DNA of 64,000 nucleotides from Salinibaculum litoreum (lineage in GTDB: Archaea; Halobacteriota; Halobacteria; Halobacteriales; Haloarculaceae), in the NCBI GenBank assembly GCA_009789175.1, contig CP046866.1:1426001-1490000 (forward strand). The letters run 5' to 3'. This document shows positions 26,215-34,689 of this stretch, in pieces. A program made the position numbers and the translations under genes. The notes under the pieces were generated by a model. It did no database searches, was not told where the DNA came from, and worked only from the letters and a program-made list of their open reading frames with translations. Numbering within the stretch: position 1 is the stretch's first letter; each line of letters begins with the position of its first letter.

Positions 26215-26400
26215 TTCTTTCCCGCTGGCGATAACCATGCGTGACCACTGGCACGTCACGACGAGAGTCAAACTGGAGGCCGCAGACACTGCAACCTGGA
26301 AACCGGGACTCCGTTGCACACCGGTTGGAGGACTGGCGACCGACAATCGGGCCGTCGCAGGCCAGTCACGCCACGACCGGCGACCCGCCGGGGGGTCCTG

Positions 26401-27510
26401 ATGCGAGTGCTGTTCGACGTGAACCATCCGGCACACGTCCACCTGTTCAGGAACGCTATCGAGGCCCTTGCCGCCGACGGTCACGAGACGGTCGTCACCT
26501 CACGCGAGAAGGATGTCACGACGGCGTTACTCGACGCCTACGGCATCGACCATCGACCGCTGTCGGCCAGCGGCTCGGGACTCACCTCGCTGGCCACCGA
26601 GTGGACACGTCGTGAACTCCGGCTGCTTTCGGTGGTTCGGGAGACGGAACCGGACGTCATCGTCAGCCGGTTGAACCCACCTGCGGTCCACGTCGGAACG
26701 GTGACCCGGACGCCGAATATCGTCGTCAGAGACACGAAGATTCGCTCACCACAGCTCGAACGGCTGTATCACGCGATTACGTTCCCGTTCATCGACACCC
26801 TCTGTGCGCCGCCGGACTTTAGCGTCCCGGCCGGTGCCGACCACTACCCGCTGGACTATCAGGAACTCGCCTATCTCCACCCCAGCCGGTTCGACCCGGA
26901 CCCCGAACCACTGCGTACACACGGCATCGACCCGGACGAGCGGTACTTCCTGCTCCGGCTCTCGGGTGTAGACGCGTTTCACGATGTCGGCTTCAGCGGA
27001 GTTTCCGAGACCGGAATGAGAGAGTTGCTCACTTACCTCGACCGGCGTGGGACAGTGTACATCTCCAGTGAGACAGCACTGCCCGAGGCGTATCAGCAGT
27101 ACGAGCTGCAGTTTCCACCGGAGTTGATGCATCACCTGCTGTACTACGCTGCCCTGTACGTCGGCGACTCGGGAACGATGTCCACAGAGGCGGCGCTGCT
27201 CGGGACACCAGCAGTGCGGATGAACACCATGGTCGGCATCGACGAGGAACCCATCTTCCGGGAACTCGAGGCGGCCGGGCTACTGTACTCCTTTGCCGAG
27301 GAAGACGCCGCGATAGAGCAGGTCCGCTCGCTCGTGGAAACGGCCGACGAAAGCCAGTGGGAACACCGCCGCGACGAGTTTATCGCCGACAAACCGGATG
27401 TCACCGCGGAGTTGCTCCACGTTATTCAGGAGACGGTGCGCCCGGGACAAGACTGGCAACCAGATGAGGTGGGTAGCCAGTCACGACGACCAAAACGGCA
27501 CTCGGAGTGA
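26401..27510 (+). CDS. DUF354 GT-B-like protein
   Basis: 369 residues from the ATG at 26401, with GGGGGT upstream. The N-terminus MRVLFDVNHPAHVHLFRNA is the signature of DUF354 proteins, which have a UDP-glycosyltransferase-like GT-B fold. The C-terminal half has the conserved YVGDSGTMSTEAALLGTPAVR turn at the nucleotide-sugar end. The family sits in archaeal surface-glycan clusters; catalysis is not proven. The stop TGA abuts the GNAT start with no gap, so the pair is translated together. Confidence 0.88.
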   Translation: MRVLFDVNHPAHVHLFRNAIEALAADGHETVVTSREKDVTTALLDAYGIDHRPLSASGSGLTSLATEWTRRELRLLSVVRETEPDVIVSRLNPPAVHVGTVTRTPNIVVRDTKIRSPQLERLYHAITFPFIDTLCAPPDFSVPAGADHYPLDYQELAYLHPSRFDPDPEPLRTHGIDPDERYFLLRLSGVDAFHDVGFSGVSETGMRELLTYLDRRGTVYISSETALPEAYQQYELQFPPELMHHLLYYAALYVGDSGTMSTEAALLGTPAVRMNTMVGIDEEPIFRELEAAGLLYSFAEEDAAIEQVRSLVETADESQWEHRRDEFIADKPDVTAELLHVIQETVRPGQDWQPDEVGSQSRRPKRHSE

Positions 27511-28629
27511 ATGATGAGCCGGAACAGTCCACCGGAGCGTACGACAGCGGCGTATCAGAACGCTCTGCACGAGTTACTCGATGTCGGATTCGAGGGCTGG
27601 GGTGACGAGGCGTACTTCCGGTTCAAGTACACCGATTTCCCGGGGTATGACCCCGATGTACACGACTTCCTGGTCGAGCGTGACGGCGAGGTTGTCGCCG
27701 CCCGCCGAATATTCAGCAAGCACCTCGACGTGTCCGGTCGCGACCAGCCACGACCGGTCCACGTCCACGGAGGGGCCGTCGTGCATCCGGGCTACCGCCG
27801 TCAGGGACTGTTTACGGACCTCGTCGAGCGGGCCCGGACCGACAGCCGTCACGCCGGGTCACCGGTCGTCATGACGTTCAACCGCCGTGGCAAGATATCG
27901 ACCGAGGCACACATGCAGGACGAGTGGGAGTACCGGACGCTCCCGCTGCATATCCTGCCGCTCTCGCCGGGACGCCTCATCGAAGAACACGCGGAGCGGT
28001 GGCTTCCGGACGTGAAAGGTGTGAGTGTCGCAACCGGCGTAGCCAGGGCAACCACGCGGCTGGCAGCCCCCAGGTGGATGGTGGCCCGGGCAATCGAACT
28101 CGCCACCTCGGGCCACGTGACACGCCCGCTCGTTCGCTCGGCACAGCGACCGGTCCCCGACGACGGCATCACACTGCGACCGTACGCGACAGCGGACTGT
28201 GAGCGCGTGGTCGAACTCTTCGATGCGGAACTCGCTGCCTGGGACGTGGCGTTCGCACGCGGGCCGGACCAGATTCGCCACATGGTCGGGTACGACCACG
28301 GCGACGCAGTGGTCGCCGTCCGGGGGGAGACAGTCGTGGGATTCGCCTGCCTCGGGTTGATACACCAGCGCGACCAGACCGAGGCACGGGTGTTCGAACT
28401 CCTCTACGGCGACGAGACAGTGGGCGACCGCCTCCTCGAGTGGGTCGTGAAAACTGCACAGTCCCGGGATGCGGACGTCGTATCCCTCGTCCACGAGGAG
28501 CGACCGGGTCCGAACTGGGCGTCACTCCGGACCGACCTCGTGATGTGGGACCGGCTACAGGAGACGAGCACCGTGCCGCAGTTGCTCGCCAGTGGCGACT
28601 GGCGGATTACAGGCTACGACGTGGTGTAG
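27511..28629 (+). CDS. GNAT-family N-acyltransferase (two-domain)
   Basis: 372 residues; ATGs at 27511 and 27514 are both possible. The acetyl-CoA loop is in VHPGYRRQGLFTDLVERA. A second GNAT-like half follows (LRPYATADCERVVELFDAEL, VAVRGETVVGFACLG). It is a paralogue of the 1112-2224 product. It starts right after the DUF354 stop codon (operon). It is likely to acylate an amino group or amino acid on a sugar of the surface glycan. Confidence 0.85.
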   Translation: MMSRNSPPERTTAAYQNALHELLDVGFEGWGDEAYFRFKYTDFPGYDPDVHDFLVERDGEVVAARRIFSKHLDVSGRDQPRPVHVHGGAVVHPGYRRQGLFTDLVERARTDSRHAGSPVVMTFNRRGKISTEAHMQDEWEYRTLPLHILPLSPGRLIEEHAERWLPDVKGVSVATGVARATTRLAAPRWMVARAIELATSGHVTRPLVRSAQRPVPDDGITLRPYATADCERVVELFDAELAAWDVAFARGPDQIRHMVGYDHGDAVVAVRGETVVGFACLGLIHQRDQTEARVFELLYGDETVGDRLLEWVVKTAQSRDADVVSLVHEERPGPNWASLRTDLVMWDRLQETSTVPQLLASGDWRITGYDVV

Positions 28630-28662
28630 CAACAGGAGAGTCGCTTCTGGGCAGGTAGCGCC

Positions 28663-29289
28663 TCACGCCCCGCCAGTCGCAGACAACCCCTGCCAGTTCG
28701 AAAGCGCGTGCAGGTCGTAGCCGGGGATAGTCGGCACAGTGCCCAGCAGCGACCTGGGGACAACGCGGGTCGGACGGCGCATGTTCAACTCGAAGTAGAC
28801 ACCGGCCTCCCGGAGGGTGTCGAGAATCCGGTCGCGCTCGTCGTCAGTCAGCGCGAACTCACGCCGAACAGCATAGTCGAAGGGATGGGCCCACACGTCC
28901 ACTGCGGGGTTCTCAAGCATCCCAATCACGCTCTCGAGATACGCCTGCCGGGAGAACGAGCGGCCGTGGTACGCAGCGTATACCACGTCGGCACGGTCGA
29001 GTACCGCCTCGCTGGCGTCGAGTCGACCCTCGGTGTCGAGTACCGTCGCCTCACAGCCGACGACGCAATCGAGGTCGTAGTCCCTCGCCAGTCGCTCGAT
29101 GCGGTCGGCAAAGGTCACGAAGTCGTAGGTCGGCTCACGGCGGACGTGTTCGGCGAATCCGATTGCCGGAAAGTTCGCCTGCTCGGCCGCAGCCAGCAGG
29201 GTTTCAGGACCGTGTTCCCCGTCGGTCACGTCGGTGTGGACATGCCAGAGCCCGCTGTCGAGCAGTGCCGTGTCGAACGCGTCGCTCAT
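28663..29289 (-). CDS. PHP-domain phosphoesterase-like protein
   Basis: 208 residues. The metal motif begins H16-V-H18 in LWHVHTDVTDG, with GFAEHV, GCEATVL, a central HPFDYAV and the C-terminal GYDLHALSNW supplying further ligands. The PHP fold hydrolyses phosphoesters, such as sugar phosphates or histidinol phosphate. It is the last gene of a three-gene operon with ATP-grasp and PIG-L enzymes (4-nt overlap upstream). The combination suggests modification of an amino-sugar precursor; details are inferred. Confidence 0.85.
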   Translation of the reverse strand: MSDAFDTALLDSGLWHVHTDVTDGEHGPETLLAAAEQANFPAIGFAEHVRREPTYDFVTFADRIERLARDYDLDCVVGCEATVLDTEGRLDASEAVLDRADVVYAAYHGRSFSRQAYLESVIGMLENPAVDVWAHPFDYAVRREFALTDDERDRILDTLREAGVYFELNMRRPTRVVPRSLLGTVPTIPGYDLHALSNWQGLSATGGA

Positions 29290-30371
29290 CGGCTTCCCTG
29301 GCCCCCGATATCGTCGGTCACGCCATCGGAGACGCCCAGCCCGCCCCAGTACCGGTGAAAGCGCACGTCCCAGTCGGGGTCCATCGCCGGTACGTCTTCC
29401 CCGAGGGCGTCGCGAACTGCGGCGGCGATGACGTTCGCACCCGCGACCGTGCTCGTGACCATCGTCCCCTGAACCCGGGGGTTACACTCCAACAGACAGG
29501 GCTCGCCGTTCCTATCGACCTTGAACTGGAAGCCAAACGCCGCCTCCAGACCGAGGTCCGTGGCCAGCCTGTTGGTATGAGAGATGAGGGCTTCGTCCTC
29601 GACGGGTGTCGCGCCGAAACTGATGCCGGATTTCACCTGGTCCCGTCGCCGGGGCACGACTGTGGATTCGCCGTCGCCACCGGACGGACGAAAGGCATCG
29701 ACGGTATACTCCTCGCCAGGCAGGTACTCCATCACCAGCAACGCCGGGAACGACTCGCTCAGTACGTCGCGGACGCCCGAAAGCGTGGCATAGCGTCCGT
29801 CGGGTTTCTCCTCGTAGAATGCTCGCTTACGGTCGCGGGTCGCATCCAGAATCCGGACCCCGCGGCTCCCGTTCGAGACCGGCGGTTTCACCACTACTGG
29901 GTCCTCGGGATAGCCGAGACTGGTGGCCGCCCGCTGCAGCTCATCGCCGGTTTCGACCCGGACTGTCTCCGGCGTCGGCACGCCCGCCGACGTGGCGACA
30001 TCCGCCAGCCGCGCTTTGTCGTTCGCGAGTTCTATCGTCGCCCGGTCGCTGACGGCGACGGCTGCGCCGACTGCTTCGATCTGTTCTTGCGCGCCCGTGA
30101 GCACGGGCAGTTCCCGCGTCACCTGTGGGAGGACGACATCCACATCGGCGGCCGCACAGACCTCCAGCATCGCGGGGACGAACTCGTCGTCTTCGGCGAG
30201 TGGGACCTGGAAGAACTCGTCGGCGATGTACTGGCCGGCGTGGTCGGTGCGGGCGTCGGTGCCGACGATGGTCACGTCGGGAGCCGCTTTCCGAAGCGAG
30301 TGGCAGGTGCCGGGAAAGCCCGGTGCACCACAGCCGGTCACCAGGACCGTCGCCTCGCTCAGAGGACCCAT
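29286..30371 (-). CDS. ATP-grasp ligase (CarB-like), sugar-cluster type
   Basis: 361 residues from the ATG at 30371, with GAGGTGG 6 nt upstream. Rossmann-like N-terminus (ATVLVTGCGAPGFPG), ATP-grasp lid and loop (PVVVKPPVSNGSRGVRIL, VMEYLPGEEYTVDAF) and the Mg site at the end of the fold (LLECNPRVQGTMV). Such enzymes join a carboxylate to an amine via an acyl phosphate. The gene overlaps the PIG-L stop by 13 nt and is overlapped by the PHP gene. A likely role is adding an amino acid or carboxylate to the amine exposed by PIG-L, which is inference. Confidence 0.87.
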   Translation of the reverse strand: MGPLSEATVLVTGCGAPGFPGTCHSLRKAAPDVTIVGTDARTDHAGQYIADEFFQVPLAEDDEFVPAMLEVCAAADVDVVLPQVTRELPVLTGAQEQIEAVGAAVAVSDRATIELANDKARLADVATSAGVPTPETVRVETGDELQRAATSLGYPEDPVVVKPPVSNGSRGVRILDATRDRKRAFYEEKPDGRYATLSGVRDVLSESFPALLVMEYLPGEEYTVDAFRPSGGDGESTVVPRRRDQVKSGISFGATPVEDEALISHTNRLATDLGLEAAFGFQFKVDRNGEPCLLECNPRVQGTMVTSTVAGANVIAAAVRDALGEDVPAMDPDWDVRFHRYWGGLGVSDGVTDDIGGQGSR

Positions 30372-30991
30372 CGAACCACCTCGAAGGCCTCTGCGTACTC
30401 CGTGTCGGTCTGGAGACCGCGAACCGTCGCCAGCCCGCGGATGAACGACTCGGCAAAGTAGGGCCGGTCCCGTTCGAGTTGGCTGTCGTACTCCTGTAGC
30501 TGACGAATCTTCCACGTGATGTCCTCGTGTTGTAACGAGGTGAAGAGTTGCGTCTCGAAGGAGACGTGATTCCAGGGCTGCTCGTAGGAGATGATACTCG
30601 GCCCGCTTTTGAACGCACGGTGCATCTCGCGGGCCACGACGGCGTGGTCCTGGTGGGCATCCCCGAGGGAGGGCCCGATGACCAGGTCCGGGTCGATTTC
30701 GTCGCGGACCCGAATCAGCTCTTCCAGAATGTCCTGTCGACGTTCGTTGAACCGGCGGACAACGTAATCGAAGAGGTAGTACTCCGCCGGGTCGACGAGT
30801 TCCATGACGCTTTCGAACTCCGCTCTGAGTTGGCCCTGTTTGTCCTCGGAGAGTGATGCATCACACGAGGAGAAGGCGACGTAATGGATGTCGTGGCCCT
30901 GTCGCTGGAGCTTGTGTATCGTCCCGCCAGCACCGAGTTCGCTGTCGTCAGTGTGCGGGCTCAACACAAGCACGTCCATCGTCTCGCTCAT
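30359..30991 (-). CDS. PIG-L family N-deacetylase
   Basis: 210 residues, normal for PIG-L. The zinc site is in SPHTDDSELGAGG (His13, Asp15, Asp16) with the third ligand in GDAHQDHAVVAREMH. PIG-L enzymes remove N-acetyl from GlcNAc in lipid-linked or nucleotide sugars. First gene of the operon; element copy 8 is centred about 29 nt before the ATG, so probably leaderless. It would expose an amine for the downstream ATP-grasp ligase. Confidence 0.9.
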   Translation of the reverse strand: MSETMDVLVLSPHTDDSELGAGGTIHKLQRQGHDIHYVAFSSCDASLSEDKQGQLRAEFESVMELVDPAEYYLFDYVVRRFNERRQDILEELIRVRDEIDPDLVIGPSLGDAHQDHAVVAREMHRAFKSGPSIISYEQPWNHVSFETQLFTSLQHEDITWKIRQLQEYDSQLERDRPYFAESFIRGLATVRGLQTDTEYAEAFEVVRWVL

Positions 30992-31014
30992 CGACGCCCC
31001 GTTCCGGTCCCCCC

Positions 31015-31026
31015 CTGTTTGTTACG
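31015..31026 (-). promoter_or_regulatory. TAACAAAC promoter-like element, copy 8 (leaderless spacing)
   Basis: Read toward the PIG-L operon the sequence is CGTAACAAACAG, centred 29 nt before the ATG at 30991. Confidence 0.6.
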
Positions 31027-31069
31027 CGCCCCATACACGACCGGAAGGCAGTGATGAACACCGACCAAC

Positions 31070-32368
31070 TCAGGCATACCCGAGGTCCTCCAAGCGGTCA
31101 CGAGCCCTGTCCGAGACCTGCTGGTCGTCAGCATCGACCTCCCGTCTGTCGAGGTCCGCTACCAGCCCGGAGAGTCGCTCGGCCGGGTCCTCGTCAAACC
31201 GACCGATAGTCCGGAACCCGCGGGTATGAGTTTCGTGGGCCAGCGCCCCGCTGGGCTCGACGAACCCGTTCAGCGGGGCCCTCCGTTCCTCGAACGTCTC
31301 GGCGGGAACGTCCTTGCGGTCGAACTGTCCCTCGTGAAACGGGAGCAGACCGTGGTACTCGAACAGTGCCGGTGTCGGCTCAGGGTCACCGAGAAGGTCC
31401 TCGCCCCGTGAGTCCACGTCCAGTCCGGCCAGTGCAGCGACGGTCTGGTGGACGTCGAGCAGGCTCGTCACCCGGTGGTCGTACTCGGTAGCGATGTCGT
31501 CACCGCTTATGACCAGCGGGACGTGGACGAGTTCGGGCCACAGTCCGAAGGAGTGGTTCACCAGCCCGTGCTCCCCGAGCAGTTCCCCGTGGTCCGACAG
31601 CGTCACCACGTACTCGAAGTCATCGGTGAGGTCAGCGAATATCTCCCGGTAGCGTTCGGAGAGATAGTCGGCGGACGTGCGATAGCTGGCCCGAATCCGC
31701 GCGAGGTCAAGTGGCTCATCGGAGAAGGCATCTGCTGCCACGGCGATTATCGGGTCCCCGTCGTCGGGTGGGTGATACGGCGTGTGTGTCTCCATCAGGT
31801 TGACGAAGAGAAACTCGTCGTCCCCGAACTCCGTCCCGCGAATCCGGTCACGAACCGACCGTGCCCCGCCGTCGGCCTCCGAACGACGGTACAGCTCGAA
31901 TCCCTGCCTGAGCGAGCGCAGGGTGGCACAGTCCGTCCGGAGACACTGCCCGATTGCACGGGCGTACTTCTCGATTCCCGTCGCTGCGATGCCGTCGAAG
32001 GCGGCCCCCCAATCGAAGTCGTCTTCGCGGTATGCGTCGAGGCTGCTGTAGGTGACAAAGTCCTCAAAGCCACGGTCCCAGCCGTCGTAATAGCTCATTT
32101 GAGGGTTGGCGGTAAAGGCCCGCGTGTAGTGTCCGGCTGCCCGGAGCTGTTCGGCAAGCACTGGTTCGGGACAGTCAAGCATGGGCGAGTGGCCGTGGAC
32201 GCCGATTTCACTCGCGTACCGCCCCGTGAAAAGCGAGCCATGGACTGGCACCGTCCAGTGTGAGGGGGCATACGCACGGGTGAATCGTCTCCCCGGTAGC
32301 CAATCGAAGCTCTCGTAGAACGTGTCGTACCGGAGTGTATCCAGTACGACTACGGCGATGCTCGGCAT
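31070..32368 (-). CDS. Sulfatase-like (alkaline phosphatase superfamily) protein
   Basis: 432 residues. VVVLDTLRYDTF at the N-terminus gives the metal aspartates. The sulfatase motif position reads APSHWTVPVHGSLFTGRYA, with Ser/Thr instead of Cys, so a formylglycine sulfatase is unlikely and a phosphatase or phosphoglycerol-transferase type is favoured. The second metal site is VVTLSDHGELLGEHGLVNHS. The protein has no signal peptide. The promoter CTTTATAACC is about 28 nt before the ATG, so leaderless. It ends in RDRLEDLGYA like the product at 16551-17594. Confidence 0.85.
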   Translation of the reverse strand: MPSIAVVVLDTLRYDTFYESFDWLPGRRFTRAYAPSHWTVPVHGSLFTGRYASEIGVHGHSPMLDCPEPVLAEQLRAAGHYTRAFTANPQMSYYDGWDRGFEDFVTYSSLDAYREDDFDWGAAFDGIAATGIEKYARAIGQCLRTDCATLRSLRQGFELYRRSEADGGARSVRDRIRGTEFGDDEFLFVNLMETHTPYHPPDDGDPIIAVAADAFSDEPLDLARIRASYRTSADYLSERYREIFADLTDDFEYVVTLSDHGELLGEHGLVNHSFGLWPELVHVPLVISGDDIATEYDHRVTSLLDVHQTVAALAGLDVDSRGEDLLGDPEPTPALFEYHGLLPFHEGQFDRKDVPAETFEERRAPLNGFVEPSGALAHETHTRGFRTIGRFDEDPAERLSGLVADLDRREVDADDQQVSDRARDRLEDLGYA

Positions 32369-32555
32369 ACCTGCGACGGGCCGAGCGACTACTTGGTTAT
32401 AAAGCGGCTACTCGCGGACTATCCGGACATCCGACGCAGCTGTCGGGACAGGCGGGCACAGAGGAGACGACCGGAGACTACCACGGGCGAGAGTCTCACC
32501 CACCGAACTGGGTTTGCGTACGTCTCAGACGGCCCTATCGCTGTGGCGGTTTCGC

Positions 32556-33230
32556 TTACAGCGAGGAACTGAACGCATCCATCCCGGACTCCACGAGTTT
32601 GGCCTCGCCTTTCTGGAGATGCTCGCTCGCGGTGTTTGGTGCACAGCCGAGCTCGGCGGCGATATCCTCGTGGGTCGCTTGACGCGGCGTCTCGTAGTAG
32701 CCCAGTTCGAGCGCAACTTCCAGTGCCTCCCGCTGGCGCTCGCTGAGCGTGTTCGCCGGGTTCGCGCGGGCACTCGGGAACTGCCCGATCCCATCGACTG
32801 TGATGCTGACTGTCTCCGGAACCTCATCGAGCGTCGCCTGCAGGACATCCGAGTCGCCGACGACGTGGCCATGAATCAGTCCGTCGCGGTAGACCATCGG
32901 TCTCCGGATGACAAGCCCCGTCCGGTCGACAGCCTCGGCAGCACCGCCGAAAATCGGCACGGCCGCGTCTTGCAACTCGAGTTGCGCGTAAGAGATGGGG
33001 TCCTCGGTCGCCGAGAGGCGGACCGACTCGACGCCGTCGGTTTCCTCGCCCAGGGCAGCGAGTGGACCCACGTCGCCATCCACGGCGTAGAGGTGCGTTG
33101 AAATCGCCGATGCGCCGCGGTTCCAGTCGACCGCGCGGGCTTCGTATACGTCGGATGAGGCGAGTAGATACTCCAGAAAGGGCGGCGCGTGGTCCAGATC
33201 CGGACGCACCGTGATGCGGATGTGCTTCAT
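32556..33230 (-). CDS. Bat-type HTH-10 transcriptional regulator
   Basis: 224 residues from the ATG at 33230 (MKHIRITVRPDLDHAPP); the frame upstream is basic and atypical. The N-terminal 160 residues form the bat ligand-binding domain (VFVRP-like strands, PISYAQLELQDAAVP). The C-terminus has the HTH-10: SERQREALEVALELGYYE, THEDIAAELGCAPNTASEHL. It is a clear paralogue of the 58898-59557 product. It sits between the glycan region and the ribosomal operon and could govern either side. Confidence 0.85.
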   Translation of the reverse strand: MKHIRITVRPDLDHAPPFLEYLLASSDVYEARAVDWNRGASAISTHLYAVDGDVGPLAALGEETDGVESVRLSATEDPISYAQLELQDAAVPIFGGAAEAVDRTGLVIRRPMVYRDGLIHGHVVGDSDVLQATLDEVPETVSITVDGIGQFPSARANPANTLSERQREALEVALELGYYETPRQATHEDIAAELGCAPNTASEHLQKGEAKLVESGMDAFSSSL

Positions 33231-33307
33231 AGGTGGGATAGCAACGCGGGCGATTGTAAATCCAGTTCCGGACCGGACGCTGACCAGCACTGCGACCGCG
33301 CCGATTG

Positions 33308-34267
33308 TTATGGCGTTACGACCAGTTTCCCGACATACCCACCGGCCAGTACCTCACGTTGGGCCTGCGATGCCTCCTCGAAGCCGTACGTGTCCGCGAC
33401 GACAGCTGTCAGGTCGCCGCGTTCCAGCAGGCGAACGACACGCTGAAGCAGCGGTGTCCGGACCGGTCTGGCGTCCATCTGCACTGCCTGTACCGTGGCC
33501 TGCTTTTTATAGAGGGACACGCCGCTAGTCTCGGGGACGTGACCCATGATGGAGACGGTGTGTCCCCCCTCGGCCAGTACCTCGAAGTCGAGACCGAGGT
33601 ACTCCTCCAAACGGTGATCCAGGACTAGCTCGACACCATCACCCCCGGTCGCCGCCAGTGCGTCCTCGGCGAGTGTCTCACTCTCGTAGTCCAGCACCGT
33701 CGTCGCGCCGAGGTTGTGCACCCGTTCGCGGGCGGTCTTCGAGCCCGCCGTTGTGATGACATCGGCCCCGCTGGCCGATGCAATCTGGACGGCCGCGTGG
33801 CCGACGCCGCCGGATCCCCCGTGGACGAGTACGCGATCACCGGCCTTGATGCCGGCGACCTCCTCCAGAGCGGTCCAGGCTGTCGCACCGACGTTCCCGA
33901 TCGCACCGCCGGCCTCAAAAGAGACCTCCTCGGGCAAGTGAGCCAGTTTTGACTCCGGGACGGCGGCGTACTCCGCGAACGTACCGCCCTCGGCGCGGTC
34001 CATACCGGAGACAATGACACGGTCACCCTCCACGAAACGATCGACCGCCTCGCCAGTGCTGACGACGACACCGGCACCGTCGCCGCCGGGAGTCGATGGC
34101 AGGGATACCTCGCCGTACTCACCAGTTCGGAACAACACGTCGACTGGATTGACGCTGGCGGCCCGAATCTCGACGAGCGCTTCCCCGGCCGCGGGCGTCG
34201 GCCGTTCCACGTCATCGACTTGCAACACGTCGGCAGAACCGTACTCGTGGTAGCGAACGGCTCTCAT
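33308..34267 (-). CDS. Zinc-independent quinone oxidoreductase / MDR family enzyme
   Basis: 319 residues from the ATG at 34267. MDR pattern: MRAVRYHEYGSADVL, PVDVLFRTGEYG, GGDGAGVV, then the nucleotide site HGGSGGVGHAAVQIA. The zinc-ligand cysteines of alcohol dehydrogenases are absent, which fits the NADPH:quinone oxidoreductase branch. The frame runs 281 codons upstream of this ATG with non-family content, which I reject. It is the first gene after secY and is separated from it by 420 nt. Confidence 0.88.
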   Translation of the reverse strand: MRAVRYHEYGSADVLQVDDVERPTPAAGEALVEIRAASVNPVDVLFRTGEYGEVSLPSTPGGDGAGVVVSTGEAVDRFVEGDRVIVSGMDRAEGGTFAEYAAVPESKLAHLPEEVSFEAGGAIGNVGATAWTALEEVAGIKAGDRVLVHGGSGGVGHAAVQIASASGADVITTAGSKTARERVHNLGATTVLDYESETLAEDALAATGGDGVELVLDHRLEEYLGLDFEVLAEGGHTVSIMGHVPETSGVSLYKKQATVQAVQMDARPVRTPLLQRVVRLLERGDLTAVVADTYGFEEASQAQREVLAGGYVGKLVVTP

Positions 34268-34689
34268 CGCTATCTCACCCCTGCAGTCGATAGGAGCGTT
34301 TTTGCGGTTGTGGTGGTCTCGGTGGCGATTCCTCCTCGACAGCGTTGTGTGGACATCTCGTCCATCATTGCATCTGGATCGAGACTGGCTTGTCGGGTAG
34401 CGGTTCTGTGGAGTATGCTCTGTGGATTTATCTTCCGGCTTTACCTTACCGTCACAGTATCTCACTCCCGACCGTTCAGCCAACTGCGCTCTGCTATGGT
34501 CACTGTGGCGTTCACGTCTCTTTCCTCCAGGTGGACCGGCATCGCCAGCACGGACTGGTCGATACTCTCGCCACAGCACCCGCTCCGGTTGTGCAAGACA
34601 GTTCCTCGGCGGGGAATAGGCTGGACCGATAGCTCTCAACGAGCGCCGTTTAAAAATGAAGAGCGTGTCTGGACGGCGTGTCCGGCGTT
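34268..34689. other. Intergenic region after secY, 422 nt, with T-run
   Basis: It has lower GC than the flanks. On the minus strand TTTTT within CATTTTTAAACG (34650-34658) lies about 35 nt past the secY stop and may end the ribosomal operon. The start-side half probably carries the oxidoreductase promoter. No supported gene. Confidence 0.5.
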
